The translations under genes were made by a program, and so were the position numbers. 64,000 nt of DNA, taken from Cyanobium sp. WAJ14-Wanaka. Lineage in GTDB: Bacteria; Cyanobacteriota; Cyanobacteriia; PCC-6307; Cyanobiaceae. The notes beneath the pieces are model-generated. The model was given only the letters and a program-made list of their open reading frames with translations. It was not told the DNA's origin and made no database searches. Shown piece by piece: positions 36,408-47,343 of the stretch (the first letter of the stretch is position 1; every line of letters begins with the position of its first letter). The stretch is taken from assembly GCF_024345375.1 (NCBI RefSeq), contig NZ_JAGQAZ010000001.1, positions 964,661 through 1,028,660 of the forward strand, written 5' to 3'.

Positions 36408-36480
36408 GCGCCGTTAGTTCAGTTGGTAGAACGCAGGTCTCCAAAACCTGATGTCGGGGGTTCAAGTCCTCCACGGCGCG
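36408..36480 (+). tRNA. tRNA-Trp (anticodon CCA)
   Basis: This is a 73-base cloverleaf. The acceptor stem GCGCCGT pairs with ACGGCGC, followed by discriminator G. The D arm has TTCAGTTGGTAGAA, the anticodon loop is CTCCAAA with anticodon CCA, and the T loop is TTCAAGT. No CCA tail is encoded. Confidence 0.96.
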
Positions 36481-36516
36481 TTCGATGCTCCCACTTGCAG
36501 TTTCGTGGTTCCGAAC

Positions 36517-36705
36517 ATGGAGTTGGATCTACAACCCGGTGATGTGGTCAAGGTGCTCGAATCCGCTGCCCTTGGCTGGGTGCGGGCACGGGTCATCCGG
36601 GTTAAATCCGGAGGCCGCGTGGTTGTTCAAAGTGATCAGGGTCGGGAGTTCACCGCCCGGGGCAATCAGGTGCGCCTGATTGAACCGGCCGGCTTCCGCC
36701 CCTAG
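36517..36705 (+). CDS. small conserved cyanobacterial protein
   Basis: This 62-residue protein begins at [11 protein letters not shown]. The beta-rich pattern ([39 protein letters not shown]) resembles a small SH3-like barrel, as in nucleic-acid or ribosome-linked small proteins. It lies between tRNA-Trp and tRNA-Asp. The ATG at 36517 is preferred because the frame upstream runs through the tRNA. Function unknown. Confidence 0.65.
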   Translation: MELDLQPGDVVKVLESAALGWVRARVIRVKSGGRVVVQSDQGREFTARGNQVRLIEPAGFRP

Positions 36706-36823
36706 GCCAATCAGCCGTGGCGGCCGGTGCCACCAACCGATCCAATCGGTTGACGATGGGGCCGGCCATCGCGGATACTTCACAAGTCGTCTAGGCGACA
36801 TCCATCAGGTCAAAAGCCTGCCT

Positions 36824-36897
36824 GGGACTGTAGTTCAACCGGTTAGAGCACCGCCCTGTCACGGCGGAAGTTGCGGGTTCGAATCCCGTCAGTCCCG
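36824..36897 (+). tRNA. tRNA-Asp (anticodon GTC)
   Basis: This is a 74-base cloverleaf. The acceptor stem GGGACTG pairs with CAGTCCC, followed by discriminator G. The anticodon loop is CTGTCAC with anticodon GTC, and the T loop is TTCGAAT. No CCA tail is encoded. It lies 24 bases before the gltX start. Confidence 0.96.
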
Positions 36898-36921
36898 TTT
36901 ACAAATTTCGGAGCTAGGCAG

Positions 36922-38364
36922 TTGGGTGCTGGGGATTCTGCTGTTCGGGTTCGTCTTGCCCCCAGCCCCACCGGCACCCTGCACATCGGCACGGCTCGGA
37001 CCGCAGTTTTCAATTGGCTGTTCGCCCGCCACCAAGGCGGCCAATTCCTGCTGAGGATTGAAGACACCGACAAGGAGCGCTCCAAGCCGGAATTCACGGA
37101 GAACATCCTCTCCGGGCTGAAATGGCTTGGCCTGCAATGGGATGGCGAGCCGGTAATCCAGAGCGAGCGCATCGCAGCCCATCGGGCAGCGATCCAGCAG
37201 CTACTCGACAGCGGCCATGCCTACCGCTGCTACGCCACGGAGCAGGAGCTCGCCGCCATGCGGGAGCAGCAAGCCGCGGCCAAGCAGGCACCCCGCTACG
37301 ACAACCGCCACCGCGACCTCAGCCCCGAGCAGGAGGCTGCCTTTGTGGCCGAAGGTCGCCAGGCAACGGTGCGCTTCCGCATCGACGACGGGGCCAGCAT
37401 CGGCTGGACAGACCTGGTGCGGGGCGAAATGCGCTGGGCTGGCAGCGACCTCGGCGGCGACATGGTGGTGGCCCGCCGGGCTCCGGCCGATCAAATTGGC
37501 GACCCCCTCTACAACCTGGTGGTGGTCGTAGATGACGCCGCCATGGCGATCACCCACGTGATCCGCGGCGAAGACCACATCGCCAACACCGCCAAGCAAC
37601 TCCTGCTGTATGGGGCCCTAGGTGCCCAGGCCCCGGTGTTTGCCCACACCCCCCTGATCCTGAATCAGGAGGGCAAAAAACTCTCCAAACGCGATGGGGT
37701 CACCTCGATCAGCGACTTCCAGGCCATGGGCTACACCGCTGAGGCTCTGGTCAACTACATGACCCTGCTGGGGTGGTCGCCGCCGGAGGGCATGGATGAG
37801 CGCTTCAGCCTGGAGCAGGCTGCCAATGCCTTTGGTTTTGAGCGGGTCAACAGGGCAGGCGCCCGCTTCGATTGGGACAAGCTCAATTGGCTCAACGGCC
37901 AGGTGTTGAAGGAGCAGGGTCCCGCTGTCCTGCTGGAACAGCTGCTCCCCCTCTGGCAGGCCAAGGGCTGGGAATTAGACAAAGCAGATAACCAGTGGCA
38001 GGCGGATCTCTGTGAGTTAATAGGCCCATCGATGACCCTCTTGGCCGATGGGGTGGCCCAGGCCGAGCCATTTTTTAGTTGCCCGCCCCTCAATGAAGCC
38101 GCCCAGGTCCAGCTGGAAAGCGAGGGGGCAAAACCCGTATTGGTTGCCCTGCTAGCCCTCCTACCCCCGGGGGAGCTGGGGTCTGAACAGGCCCAAAAGC
38201 TGCTGACGGAGGCGGCGACCAGTGCTGGAGTGAAGAAAGGAGTGGTGATGAAAAGCCTGCGGGCAGCGCTGCTGGGCAGCCTTCAGGGCCCCGACCTACT
38301 GGCCACCTGGTTGCTGCTCCACCGCCTTGGCCAGGACCGGGCCCGAATCGAGCGCTGTCTCTGA
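36922..38364 (+). CDS. gltX: glutamyl-tRNA synthetase
   Basis: This class I synthetase charges tRNA-Glu, which also feeds the C5 haem pathway. It has 480 residues, the HIGH-type motif in [14 protein letters not shown] and the KMSKS-type motif KKLSKRDG near residue 250. The start is TTG 36922 ([16 protein letters not shown]); the longer frame would begin inside tRNA-Asp. The 3' end overlaps the convergent antiporter gene by 69 bases. Confidence 0.95.
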   Translation: MGAGDSAVRVRLAPSPTGTLHIGTARTAVFNWLFARHQGGQFLLRIEDTDKERSKPEFTENILSGLKWLGLQWDGEPVIQSERIAAHRAAIQQLLDSGHAYRCYATEQELAAMREQQAAAKQAPRYDNRHRDLSPEQEAAFVAEGRQATVRFRIDDGASIGWTDLVRGEMRWAGSDLGGDMVVARRAPADQIGDPLYNLVVVVDDAAMAITHVIRGEDHIANTAKQLLLYGALGAQAPVFAHTPLILNQEGKKLSKRDGVTSISDFQAMGYTAEALVNYMTLLGWSPPEGMDERFSLEQAANAFGFERVNRAGARFDWDKLNWLNGQVLKEQGPAVLLEQLLPLWQAKGWELDKADNQWQADLCELIGPSMTLLADGVAQAEPFFSCPPLNEAAQVQLESEGAKPVLVALLALLPPGELGSEQAQKLLTEAATSAGVKKGVVMKSLRAALLGSLQGPDLLATWLLLHRLGQDRARIERCL

Positions 38365-39549
38365 ATCGTCAACCACCAGACCCAGCCGCCTTGCCAACAC
38401 AGGTGCGGTGAAGCCCTGGATGCCCACGGTGAGCAGGATCGTCAAAAAGACCAGGCCCTTCAGGGCGCCAGCCCCCGGGATCCCGGCTTGATCGAGTTGT
38501 AGGGCAAACAAACTCGCCACCGCTGCCGTGACGATCCCCCTAGGGGCGATCCAACTGAGGATCAATTTTTCGCGCCAGGCCAGGGCCGGCAGGCCAATGC
38601 CACCGGCCTGGATAACCAGCCAGCGGAACAACATCAAGGCGAACACACAGGCCACCCCGCCCCAGCCCAGGGGGCTCAGTTCACTCCAGGAGAGGTCGGC
38701 CGCCAGCAGCGGAAACAGCACCGTGATCGCCAACTGGGCAAGCTGGGCAATCAGCTCATCGAGCTGGCTGGCCTGCTCATCAAGGCGCAAACCCACCACC
38801 ACCCCAGCACTTACCGCTGCGGGCAGACCCGCCTCGGGCAAAAACACCTGGACACCGCTGACCACCACAAACAGGACGCCCAGGCTTAGTTGCAACTTGA
38901 GGGCATCTGCATCGGCGGGCAGGCGCCGCAGCACCTCCACCAACAACAGTCCCCCAAAGGCCCCGACCAGCACACCGCCACCAAGCCGCAGCAGCAACAG
39001 GACGGCCACGTCCTGCCAACCGCCCAGATCCCCCAGGGCCAACTGCAGCAACAGCAGGGCCAAGACCGCACCAGCCGGTTCAAGAATCAGGCCCTCTGCC
39101 TCCAGCACCTTGCCCAGGCCCGGCAGCAGCCGCATCTGCTTGACCATCGGGGTGACCACCGTGGGGCCGGTAGCCAGGGCAATGGCCCCAAAAACCCAGG
39201 CCAGGGGCCAGCTCAGGCCCGCCAATTGGTGGGCAAACCAGGCTCCACCCAGGAGGCCGAGCACTCCACGTACCAAGACCAGTTGCACCACGGTGCGTTG
39301 GAGGTCCCGGCCGGCCAGCCTCAAATTGAGTCCGCCATCGAACAGCACCAGGCTCACCAGCAGCCCCACAAGGGGTTCCAAGCCACGGCCCAGGGATTCG
39401 GGCTGCACCCAACCGAAGCCGGCTCGACCGACCAAAAGGCCCGTAGCGAGCAGCAAAACCACCGCCGGCAAACCGCTTAGCCGGGCCAGCAATTGGGCCA
39501 GGGAGCCGGCAAAGAAGGCCTCTCCCCAGAGCAGCTCCAGGGGCTTCAA
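38296..39549 (-). CDS. monovalent cation:proton antiporter
   Basis: This membrane antiporter of the CPA family has about 417 residues and twelve or so hydrophobic helices. Segments [34 protein letters not shown] (the TGP.VVTP motif) and [19 protein letters not shown] are family landmarks. It likely exchanges Na+ or K+ for H+. The start is probably TTG 39549 ([15 protein letters not shown]); the frame reaches 39621. Its 3' end lies within the end of gltX. Confidence 0.82.
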   Translation of the reverse strand: MKPLELLWGEAFFAGSLAQLLARLSGLPAVVLLLATGLLVGRAGFGWVQPESLGRGLEPLVGLLVSLVLFDGGLNLRLAGRDLQRTVVQLVLVRGVLGLLGGAWFAHQLAGLSWPLAWVFGAIALATGPTVVTPMVKQMRLLPGLGKVLEAEGLILEPAGAVLALLLLQLALGDLGGWQDVAVLLLLRLGGGVLVGAFGGLLLVEVLRRLPADADALKLQLSLGVLFVVVSGVQVFLPEAGLPAAVSAGVVVGLRLDEQASQLDELIAQLAQLAITVLFPLLAADLSWSELSPLGWGGVACVFALMLFRWLVIQAGGIGLPALAWREKLILSWIAPRGIVTAAVASLFALQLDQAGIPGAGALKGLVFLTILLTVGIQGFTAPVLARRLGLVVDDSETALDSGPVLAKAVEQQPGGQ

Positions 39550-39704
39550 GTGGCTAAGGCCCGGGCAAGCAAAGCCCGGGGAGTAGGCCCAACCCAAATA
39601 GTGATGGGGGCATCGGGGCACATCACCAGATTTTTAGCCCCGAATTCATTGCCCTCAGGATGGCAGGCTGGGACCCACGTTGCTGCCAATAAAGCGGGCT
39701 TGCC

Positions 39705-42671
39705 ATGCCAGGAGACAAGCCCCTGCTGCTGCTGGTGGATGGCCATTCATTGGCCTTTCGCAGTTTCTATGCCTTTGCCAAGGGGGGCGAAGGGGGCCTG
39801 GCCACCAAGGCGGGCATTCCCACCAGCGTCACCTATGGCTTCCTTAAGGCCCTGCTGGAGAACTGCAGGGGCCTGACACCCCAGGGGGTGGTGATTGCCT
39901 TCGACACCGCCGAGCCAACCTTCCGCCACGGGGCCGACCCGGCCTACAAGGCCCACCGCGACACCGCCCCCGAACACTTTTTCGAAGACCTGGGCAACCT
40001 CCAACGCATCCTTGAGGAATCCCTGGACGTGCCCCTATGCATGGCACCGGGCTTCGAGGCCGACGATGTGCTCGGCACCCTGGCGAACCGGGCTGCCGAT
40101 GGCGGTTGGCGGGTGCGCATCCTTTCCGGTGACCGGGACCTTTTCCAGTTGGTTGACGACGGCCGCGACATTGCCGTGCTCTACATGGGCGGCGGCCCCT
40201 ATGCAAAAAACAGTGGCCCCACCGAAATCCGCAGGGAGGGTGTGATCGCCAAGCTGGGGGTCACACCAGAGGAGGTGGTGGACCTCAAGGCCCTCACCGG
40301 CGACAGCTCCGACAACATCCCAGGGGTCAAAGGGGTGGGTCCAAAAACCGCCATCACCCTCTTGGCAGCCCACGGGAACCTCGATGGGGTGTACGGGGCC
40401 CTCGAAACCCTGCAGGCTGCTGGCCCCAAGGCCACGGATCCCAAAGGCGCCCTCAAGGGTGCCCTGGTCGACAAGCTCGCCAACGACAAAGAGAACGCCT
40501 ACCGCTCGCGGATGCTGGCGGAAATCCTGATCGATATTCCCCTGCCCACTGATCCGCGGTTGGGGCTCGGCGAGGTGAAGGCTGAAGCCCTGGCCAGCCG
40601 CCTGGAGGAGCTGGAGCTGTTCAGCCTGGTGCGGCTGGTACCCAGCTTTGCGGAGATCTTTTCAGCCAATCCGCCCGAACTGGCAAATAAGCCAGCAAAG
40701 CCGCCAGAAGCACCAGCATCAGCGGCCGCACCAGCACCAGCCGAACAAGAATCGCCAATGCCGGTGCTGGAGCCGCAAGTAATCAGCAGCCCAGGGCAGC
40801 TCGGGGCCCTGATGGAGCGCCTGATGGCCGCCACCGACCCCAGCCAACCGATCGCCCTGGACACCGAAACCACGGATCTAAACCCCTTCAAGGCCGAACT
40901 GGTGGGCCTGGGAATTTGCTGGGGCGAAGGGGCATCTGAGCTGGCCTACATCCCGATTGGCCACCATCCGCCCGCCGCCGCCGACCTACTTAGCCCGGCC
41001 CCGGAAGCGCCAGGGCAGCTACCCCTCGACCAGGTGCTCCAGGCCCTGGCCCCTTGGCTGGCCAGCAAAGCCCACCCCAAAACCCTCCAAAACGCCAAAT
41101 ACGACCGCCTAATCCTGATGCGCCATGGCTTGGCCCTGGCCGGGGTGGTGATGGACACCCTGCTGGCCGATTACCTGCGCGATGCCAATGCCAAACACGG
41201 CCTGGAGGCCCTGGCCGAGCGCAACTTTGGCTTCATACCCACCAGCTTCACTGAGCTGGTGCCCAAGGGGGCCAACTTCGCATCGGTGCCCATCGAGGCG
41301 GCGTCGCTCTACTGCGGCATGGATGGGCACCTCACCTTTCGGCTCACGGGCCTGTTGGCCTCCCAGCTGGAAGCCCAGGGCCCCCAGCTGACGAAGCTGC
41401 TGGAGCAGATCGAACTGCCCCTCGAACCGGTGCTGGCGGCGATGGAAGCCACGGGTATCCGGATCGACATTCCCTACCTGGGCGAACTGTCTGCGGAGCT
41501 ATTGGGCGCCCTTACCCGCCTGGAGGCGGAGGCGAAAGCAGCGGCCGGGGTCGATTTCAACCTCGCCTCCCCCAAGCAGCTCGGGGAACTGCTGTTCGAA
41601 ACCCTGGGCTTGGATCGCAAAAAATCGCGCAAAACCAAAACCGGCTTCAGCACCGATGCAGCGGTACTGGAAAAGCTTGAGGCCGACCATCCAGTGGTGG
41701 CCTTGGTGCTCGAGCACCGAACCCTCAGCAAGCTGAAAAGCACCTACGTGGATGCCCTTCCAGCCCTGGTGGAGCCCGAAACGGGGCGGGTGCACACGGA
41801 TTTCAACCAGGCCGTTACGGCCACCGGCCGGCTCTCCAGCAGTAACCCCAACCTGCAGAACATTCCGATTCGCACCGAGTTTTCCCGGCGCATTCGCAAG
41901 GCCTTTTTGCCGGAGGCTGGCTGGCAGCTGATCAGCGCCGACTACTCCCAGATCGAGCTGCGCATCCTCACCCACCTATCCGGGGAGGAGGTGCTGGTGG
42001 AGGCCTACAAAGACGGCGACGACGTGCACGCCCTCACGGCCCGGCTGCTGCTCGACAAGGCAGCAGGCGAGCAGGTAAGTGCCGAGGAAAGGCGCCTTGG
42101 CAAGACGATTAACTTCGGGGTGATTTACGGCATGGGTGCCCAGCGCTTTGCCCGGGAAACCGGGGTCAGCCAAGCCCAGGCCAAGGAGTTCCTGGGGAAA
42201 TACAAGCAGCGCTATCCCAAGGTTTTCGCCTATCTGGAGCTGCAGGAGCGCCTGGCCCTGAGCCGGGGCTACGTGGAAACGATCTTTGGCAGGCGCAGGC
42301 CATTTGGCTTTGATCCCACGGGCCTGGGCCGGCTGCTGGGCAAGGACCCCCTGGAGATCGACCTGGAGGTGGCCCGCCGCGGCGGCATGGAGGCCCAGCA
42401 ACTGCGGGCTGCAGCCAATGCACCTATCCAGGGATCCAGCGCCGACATCATCAAGCTGGCCATGGTGCAACTGCACGACCAACTGATCGCTCTGGGCCTA
42501 CCGGCCAGGCTGCTGCTGCAGGTGCACGATGAATTGGTGCTCGAGGTCGCCCCCGAGGCCCTCGAGACCGTGCTGAGCCTCACCCGTGAAACCATGGAGC
42601 GCGCCGTCGAGCTGTCTGTGCCCCTGGTGGTGGAGACCGGCGTGGGCCCGAACTGGATGGAAGCGAAATGA
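39705..42671 (+). CDS. polA: DNA polymerase I
   Basis: The 988-residue protein has three regions: a 5' nuclease domain (1-300, with [21 protein letters not shown]), a 3'-5' exonuclease domain around residue 385 with its DxE residues present ([12 protein letters not shown]), and a polymerase domain with [30 protein letters not shown] and [12 protein letters not shown] Pro/Ala-rich linker lies at about residues 325-350. Because the DxE pair is kept, proofreading should be active. It overlaps cysS by four bases. Confidence 0.96.
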   Translation: MPGDKPLLLLVDGHSLAFRSFYAFAKGGEGGLATKAGIPTSVTYGFLKALLENCRGLTPQGVVIAFDTAEPTFRHGADPAYKAHRDTAPEHFFEDLGNLQRILEESLDVPLCMAPGFEADDVLGTLANRAADGGWRVRILSGDRDLFQLVDDGRDIAVLYMGGGPYAKNSGPTEIRREGVIAKLGVTPEEVVDLKALTGDSSDNIPGVKGVGPKTAITLLAAHGNLDGVYGALETLQAAGPKATDPKGALKGALVDKLANDKENAYRSRMLAEILIDIPLPTDPRLGLGEVKAEALASRLEELELFSLVRLVPSFAEIFSANPPELANKPAKPPEAPASAAAPAPAEQESPMPVLEPQVISSPGQLGALMERLMAATDPSQPIALDTETTDLNPFKAELVGLGICWGEGASELAYIPIGHHPPAAADLLSPAPEAPGQLPLDQVLQALAPWLASKAHPKTLQNAKYDRLILMRHGLALAGVVMDTLLADYLRDANAKHGLEALAERNFGFIPTSFTELVPKGANFASVPIEAASLYCGMDGHLTFRLTGLLASQLEAQGPQLTKLLEQIELPLEPVLAAMEATGIRIDIPYLGELSAELLGALTRLEAEAKAAAGVDFNLASPKQLGELLFETLGLDRKKSRKTKTGFSTDAAVLEKLEADHPVVALVLEHRTLSKLKSTYVDALPALVEPETGRVHTDFNQAVTATGRLSSSNPNLQNIPIRTEFSRRIRKAFLPEAGWQLISADYSQIELRILTHLSGEEVLVEAYKDGDDVHALTARLLLDKAAGEQVSAEERRLGKTINFGVIYGMGAQRFARETGVSQAQAKEFLGKYKQRYPKVFAYLELQERLALSRGYVETIFGRRRPFGFDPTGLGRLLGKDPLEIDLEVARRGGMEAQQLRAAANAPIQGSSADIIKLAMVQLHDQLIALGLPARLLLQVHDELVLEVAPEALETVLSLTRETMERAVELSVPLVVETGVGPNWMEAK

Positions 42672-44161
42672 GCCTGCGGTTCACCAACACCCTCAGCCGC
42701 CGTCTGGAGGAATTCCGCCCGATCGAACCGGGCCGGGTCAGCATTTACTGCTGCGGGGTCACGGTCTACGACCTCTGCCACCTGGGCCATGCCCGCAGCT
42801 ACATCGCCTGGGATGTGTTGCGCCGCCACCTGATTTGGAGTGGCTTCTCGGTGACCTTCGTGCAGAACTACACGGACATCGACGACAAGATCCTCAATCG
42901 GGCCGCCCAGGAGGGCAGCTCCATGGACGCGGTGAGTGAACGCAATATTGACGCCTTCTGTGCCGACATGGCCCAGCTCAACATCCTGCCTCCGGACCGG
43001 ATGCCCAGGGCCACCCGCAGCCTGGATGCGATCAGGGCCCTAATTGGCGAGCTGGAGGCCAAGGGTGCGGCCTATTCGGCCGATGGCGACGTCTATTTCG
43101 CTGTTATGAAACACGCCGGCTACGGCAAACTTTCCGGCCGGGATCTGGCCGAACAACAGCACAACGCCGATGGTCGGGTGGCGGATGCCGAGGAGGCCCG
43201 CAAGCAGCATCCCTTCGATTTCGCCCTGTGGAAAGGAGCCAAACCGGGAGAGCCCAGCTTCCCCTCCCCCTGGGGGCCTGGCCGTCCGGGCTGGCACATC
43301 GAGTGCTCAGCCATGGTGCGCGAGGAGCTGGGCGACACGATCGACATCCACCTGGGTGGGGCGGATTTGATCTTTCCCCACCACGAAAACGAGATTGCCC
43401 AGTCCGAGGCCGCCAGCGGCAAGCAGCTCGCCCATTACTGGCTGCACAACGGCATGGTCAATGTGGGCGGCCAGAAGATGGGCAAATCCCTTGGCAACTT
43501 CACCACGATCCGCGCCCTGCTGGAAAGCGGGGTGAGTCCGATGAACCTGCGGCTATTTGTGCTGCAGGCCCACTACCGCAAACCCCTGGATTTCACCGCC
43601 GAGGCCCTAAGGGCCGCTGCCACCGGCTGGAAGGGGCTCAATGGGGCCCTGGCCATGGCAGTTGGGGGCCCCGCCCCGCAGCAGGCGTCGCTTTCTACCG
43701 AACTGGCCGATGCCCGCAACCGTTTCCAGGCCGCCCTCGACGACGACCTCAACAGCTCCGCCGCCCTGGCCGTGTTGTTTGAACTGGCCAAGCCCCTGCG
43801 CTCCATAGCCAATCGGATCGACCGGGGCGACCGGGACGCCGCCCTGCTGGTGGCGGCAGACTCCCAGCTCCAGCAGCAGGCAGCCCTGCTGGCTGAACTG
43901 GCGGATGTGCTGGGCCTAAAAGCAGAGCCATCAACGGCGAAGTCTGCGACCACGGCGGACTCTGAGTCGCCTGTGGCGGCAAACCAAGCCAGCACCACTG
44001 GCCCCAGTGAGGCCGAGATCCTTGCCTTGATCGAGCAGCGCCGTACCGCCAAGGCCGCCAAGGATTTTGCCGCCGCCGATCAAATTCGGGCCCAGCTGCA
44101 AGAAGCCGGCATCGAGCTGATCGACAAGCCCGGCGGCATCACCGACTGGCTCCGGGGCTGA
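42668..44161 (+). CDS. cysS: cysteinyl-tRNA synthetase
   Basis: This class I synthetase has 497 residues. The HIGH-type motif is in [18 protein letters not shown], the zinc ligands include the Cys of YCCGVTVYD, and the KMSKS motif is in [12 protein letters not shown] near residue 275. A low-complexity Ala/Ser/Thr-rich insertion (about residues 418-446) separates the anticodon-binding region from the C-terminal helix. ATGA overlap with polA suggests co-translation. Confidence 0.95.
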   Translation: MSLRFTNTLSRRLEEFRPIEPGRVSIYCCGVTVYDLCHLGHARSYIAWDVLRRHLIWSGFSVTFVQNYTDIDDKILNRAAQEGSSMDAVSERNIDAFCADMAQLNILPPDRMPRATRSLDAIRALIGELEAKGAAYSADGDVYFAVMKHAGYGKLSGRDLAEQQHNADGRVADAEEARKQHPFDFALWKGAKPGEPSFPSPWGPGRPGWHIECSAMVREELGDTIDIHLGGADLIFPHHENEIAQSEAASGKQLAHYWLHNGMVNVGGQKMGKSLGNFTTIRALLESGVSPMNLRLFVLQAHYRKPLDFTAEALRAAATGWKGLNGALAMAVGGPAPQQASLSTELADARNRFQAALDDDLNSSAALAVLFELAKPLRSIANRIDRGDRDAALLVAADSQLQQQAALLAELADVLGLKAEPSTAKSATTADSESPVAANQASTTGPSEAEILALIEQRRTAKAAKDFAAADQIRAQLQEAGIELIDKPGGITDWLRG

Positions 44162-44232
44162 GGCCTGCCTGGGACTGAGCCCTCCCGGGGCTGACCTGGC
44201 CAGATCAGTATCAACCTGGCTAGGCTTTAGCC

Positions 44233-44478
44233 ATGCAGGTCAACATTCTTGAGGCCAAGAACCAGCTTTCCAAGCTGGTCAAGGCGGCCCAGGCTGGTCA
44301 AGAGGTGGTAATTGCCCAGCGTGGTGTGCCCGCTGTGCGACTGGTGGCGATCTCCCCTGCCGAACCGACGCCTGACCCGCTGGCTTGGCTGCAGGCCCAC
44401 CCCCTGCCCGAGCAGCTCAGGTGTAGCCATGAAGCGATCGAAGCAAGCATTCAGACCGAGCGGCAGGGGTGGGACTGA
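44233..44478 (+). CDS. Phd/YefM-type antitoxin
   Basis: This 81-residue protein has the typical N-terminal DNA-binding start MQVNILEAKNQLSKLV and the block EVVIAQRGVPAVRLV, followed by a toxin-binding tail. It lies directly before a PIN-domain toxin gene (stop TGA 44476-44478, next ATG 44479). It should repress the pair and neutralise the toxin. Confidence 0.88.
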   Translation: MQVNILEAKNQLSKLVKAAQAGQEVVIAQRGVPAVRLVAISPAEPTPDPLAWLQAHPLPEQLRCSHEAIEASIQTERQGWD

Positions 44479-44889
44479 ATGGCCCTCGCTTACATCGACA
44501 GCTGCGTGGTCATTTACGCCCTGGAAGATGATCCCCGCTTTGGCAAAGCGGCCAAAGGGGCCCTAGCCGAACTGAGGCAGCAAGGCCTGCAACCGGTGAT
44601 CTCTGCCCTGGTGCGGCTGGAGTGCCTGGTGCAACCCCTGGCGCTGGGCCACAGCGAAAGGCTGCATCGCTGCCACGGGTTTTTGCAGCTGTTCGAATCG
44701 GTGAGGATCCAGGACAGCACCTTTGAGCTGGCCACCGAGCTGCGGGCCCAGCATCGGCTGCGAACCCCGGATGCTTTGCACCTGGCCACCGCCCTGGGCC
44801 ACAACTGTCAGGCCCTAGTCACCAATGACGGCCGCCTTAAGAAAGCCTCGGGCAGTCTCGAGATCAGAGCACTCGCCCCCAGCGACTGA
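44479..44889 (+). CDS. PIN-domain (VapC-type) toxin
   Basis: This 136-residue PIN ribonuclease has the acidic active-site residues: Asp in YIDSCVVIY, Glu in RLECLVQ, Asp in RTPDALHLA and Asp in VTNDGRL. It probably cleaves a tRNA or other RNA when the antitoxin is lost. It forms a toxin-antitoxin unit with the preceding gene. Confidence 0.88.
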   Translation: MALAYIDSCVVIYALEDDPRFGKAAKGALAELRQQGLQPVISALVRLECLVQPLALGHSERLHRCHGFLQLFESVRIQDSTFELATELRAQHRLRTPDALHLATALGHNCQALVTNDGRLKKASGSLEIRALAPSD

Positions 44890-44911
44890 GCAACTTGCGA
44901 GTGAGCCACCA

Positions 44912-45145
44912 TCAACTGGAGCGGTCCTTCATCAACCGCTCGATCTTGCGGATGCGCAGCAGGGTTGTGGCCCAGACCTCCAGCTGAAAGGCCCGCTCCT
45001 GATCCCCTTCTGCCACCGCCTGGCGACATTCGGCCACAGTGGCCTCCAGGTCGTCGCCCCGCTCAAAGGCATCCCACAGCTGGCGCTCAAGCTTGGCCCG
45101 CTCAATGAAATTCCAGCGGCGTAAAAAAGCGGGCATCTCAGCCAT
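44912..45145 (-). CDS. small conserved hypothetical protein
   Basis: This 77-residue, helix-rich charged protein begins at MAEMPAFLRRWNFIERA and has a repeated-looking pattern of Glu/Arg/Ala. The ATG at 45145 is chosen because the frame upstream (to 45265) runs through the 3' end of a broken pseudouridine synthase gene. No function is recognised. Confidence 0.55.
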   Translation of the reverse strand: MAEMPAFLRRWNFIERAKLERQLWDAFERGDDLEATVAECRQAVAEGDQERAFQLEVWATTLLRIRKIERLMKDRSS

Positions 45146-45191
45146 GGCGAGCCTGGGCCCATAGGAGACCATCAGTGTGCACCCAGCTGGT

Positions 45192-45670
45192 TCACCAACT
45201 GGGCAGACAGCGCAGGCGCAGCCCTTGGCCTGTGGCTGGATGGCAAAAGCCCAGCCCCAGGACATGGAGCCTTAGCCCAGGCGCCGAATTGCCATCTCCG
45301 TAGAGGGGGTCGCCCAGCAGCGGATGGTCCATTCAGCCATCTGCACCCGCAACTGGTGGGAGCGGCCCGTTCGTGGGGCCGGTAACACCCGGGAGAGGGG
45401 CCTGCCGGTGCGATCCACATCCAGAGTCAGCAGTCGCCAGCGGTTGATGGCGATCTTGCCGCCCACCACCGATCCGTAGCGGGGCGGACGGGTGCCGGTG
45501 CGGGCCTTACGGATCTGGCGTTGGGCAAACAGGGCACTGAGCTGGCGGTGCATGGAGGCATTGGTGGCCATCAAGATCAAACCCGGCTGGCACAACAGGC
45601 CAGCTGGCTTATCAAAAGCCGCCAACCAGGGGTCTTGGTAGATCAAGCGACCAGCCAGATCATTCACCAC
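45192..45670 (-). pseudogene. RluA-family pseudouridine synthase pseudogene
   Basis: The frame from 45670 begins with the family N-terminus (IYQDPWLAAFDKPAGLLCQPGL) but jumps straight to GLILMATNA, missing the catalytic HRLDxxTSGL Asp segment. It continues to RTGRSHQLRV and then loses frame near 45345. In the next frame the family's normal C-terminus continues (HPLLGDPLYGDGNSAPGLRL, then FCHPATGQ) to a TGA at 45192. So the gene has at least one internal deletion and one frameshift. It could also be partly a sequencing artefact. Confidence 0.75.
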
Positions 45671-45730
45671 AAAAGTTGGCCAGCGGCGCGAATGGGAAAC
45701 TGAAACGCCGAAAGCTCTAGGGATCGCACC

Positions 45731-46981
45731 GTGAAAGCCATCAGCGTGCTGGGATCCACGGGCTCAATCGGCACCCAAACCCTGGAGATCGTGGACGACT
45801 TCCCCGATCGCTTCAAGGTGGTAGCCCTCACCGCAGGCAACAACCTGGATCTGCTTATCAGCCAGATCCAACGCCATGCCCCAGAGGTGGTGGCCCTGGC
45901 AGACGCCGAAAAGGTGGCCGAACTGCGGCAAAGGTTGGCCGCCCTGGCCCCTGAGCAAAAGCCCCGGCGCATGCCTGAGCTGCTGGGGGGCAGCGACGGA
46001 CTCTGCGCTGCCGCAGCCTGGGCCACGGCCGACCTAGTGGTGACGGGCATCGTCGGTTGCGCGGGCCTGCTGCCCACCCTGGCCGCCATCCGGGCCGGCA
46101 AGGACCTGGCCCTCGCCAACAAGGAGACCCTGATCGCCGCAGGACCGGTGGTGTTGCCAGAACTGGCCAAGAGCGGTTCGCGCCTGCTGCCGGCCGATTC
46201 TGAACATTCCGCCATCTTTCAGTGCCTGCAGGGCACGCCCTATGCCGAAACGGCGCGCCTGAGCACCGGCCAGCCCACCCCGGGCCTGCGCCGGATCCAG
46301 CTCACCGCCTCCGGCGGTGCCTTCCGCGACTGGGATGCCGCCGACCTGGTCAAGGCCACCGTGGCCGATGCCACCAGCCATCCGAACTGGAGCATGGGCC
46401 GCAAAATCACGGTGGATTCGGCCTCCCTGATGAACAAGGGCCTGGAGGTGATCGAAGCCCACTACCTGTTTGGCCTCGATTACGACCACATCGAAATCGT
46501 GATTCACCCCCAATCGATCATCCACTCGATGGTCGAACTGGCCGATTCCTCGGTGCTCGGCCAACTGGGTTGGCCGGACATGAAGCTGCCAATTCTCTAT
46601 TGCATGAGCTGGCCTGAAAGGCTGGAAACCCCCTGGCGCCGCCTCGATCTCACCGAAGTGGGCTCCCTAACTTTCCGGGCTCCCGATCCCGCCAAATACC
46701 CCTGCATGCAGCTGGCCTATGCCGCCGGGCGGGCAGGCGGCACCATGCCCGCGGTGATGAATGCCGCCAACGAGCAGGCCGTGGCCCTCTTCCTAGAAGA
46801 GCAGATCCACTTCCTCGACATTCCAAAATTGATCGAGCGGGTCTGTGATCGCCACCGGGGCGACCTCACTAGCGATCCCTCCCTCGACGACGTGCTGGCC
46901 ATAGACAGCTGGTCCCGTCAGGCGGTGCGGGAGGCTGCAGCCCAGCTGGAAACCAAGGCAACTGCGGCGTTGCCGGCGTGA
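45731..46981 (+). CDS. dxr: 1-deoxy-D-xylulose 5-phosphate reductoisomerase
   Basis: This enzyme carries out the second step of the MEP isoprenoid pathway (needed for carotenoids, phytol and quinones), using NADPH and a divalent metal. It is 416 residues from GTG 45731. It begins with [17 protein letters not shown], has the substrate/metal blocks [25 protein letters not shown] and [15 protein letters not shown], and ends with the [12 protein letters not shown] block near residue 340. It overlaps the next gene by four bases (GTGA). Confidence 0.96.
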   Translation: MKAISVLGSTGSIGTQTLEIVDDFPDRFKVVALTAGNNLDLLISQIQRHAPEVVALADAEKVAELRQRLAALAPEQKPRRMPELLGGSDGLCAAAAWATADLVVTGIVGCAGLLPTLAAIRAGKDLALANKETLIAAGPVVLPELAKSGSRLLPADSEHSAIFQCLQGTPYAETARLSTGQPTPGLRRIQLTASGGAFRDWDAADLVKATVADATSHPNWSMGRKITVDSASLMNKGLEVIEAHYLFGLDYDHIEIVIHPQSIIHSMVELADSSVLGQLGWPDMKLPILYCMSWPERLETPWRRLDLTEVGSLTFRAPDPAKYPCMQLAYAAGRAGGTMPAVMNAANEQAVALFLEEQIHFLDIPKLIERVCDRHRGDLTSDPSLDDVLAIDSWSRQAVREAAAQLETKATAALPA

Positions 46982-47343
46982 TTGCCCATCACCTGCTGCT
47001 CTGCGCGACCCCAACCAAGGGGCTCTGCTGCCCCGATCCCGAGCTCGGAGTTGCCAGCTGGGAAACCCTCAAGCGTTTGGTGCGTGAGCTGGGGCTAGAG
47101 GATCCGGCCAGGCCTGGGGGCATCGTGCTGCGCACCAAGGCCGACTGCCTGCGCATCTGCAGCCAGGGTCCGGTGCTGTTGATCTGGCCGGAGGGAATCG
47201 TCTATGGCGGCGTGGGGCCCGATCAAATCGAGCGAATCGTCAGGGAACACGTGATCGGCCAACGGCCGATTGAGGAGTGGATCATCAAGCGGCTGCCCTT
47301 CCAAGGCGCCCCCCCGAGCTGCGTTGCAGGCACCAGCTCCTGA
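46978..47343 (+). CDS. thioredoxin-like (2Fe-2S) ferredoxin
   Basis: This 121-residue protein has the four-cysteine pattern of thioredoxin-fold 2Fe-2S ferredoxins. Cysteines lie near residues 9, 17/18, 57 and 61, in [15 protein letters not shown] and [10 protein letters not shown]. Electron transfer in the cytoplasm is expected; the partner is unknown. It starts in the stop of dxr and its 3' end overlaps the convergent hydrolase gene by 59 bases. Confidence 0.8.
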   Translation: MIAHHLLLCATPTKGLCCPDPELGVASWETLKRLVRELGLEDPARPGGIVLRTKADCLRICSQGPVLLIWPEGIVYGGVGPDQIERIVREHVIGQRPIEEWIIKRLPFQGAPPSCVAGTSS

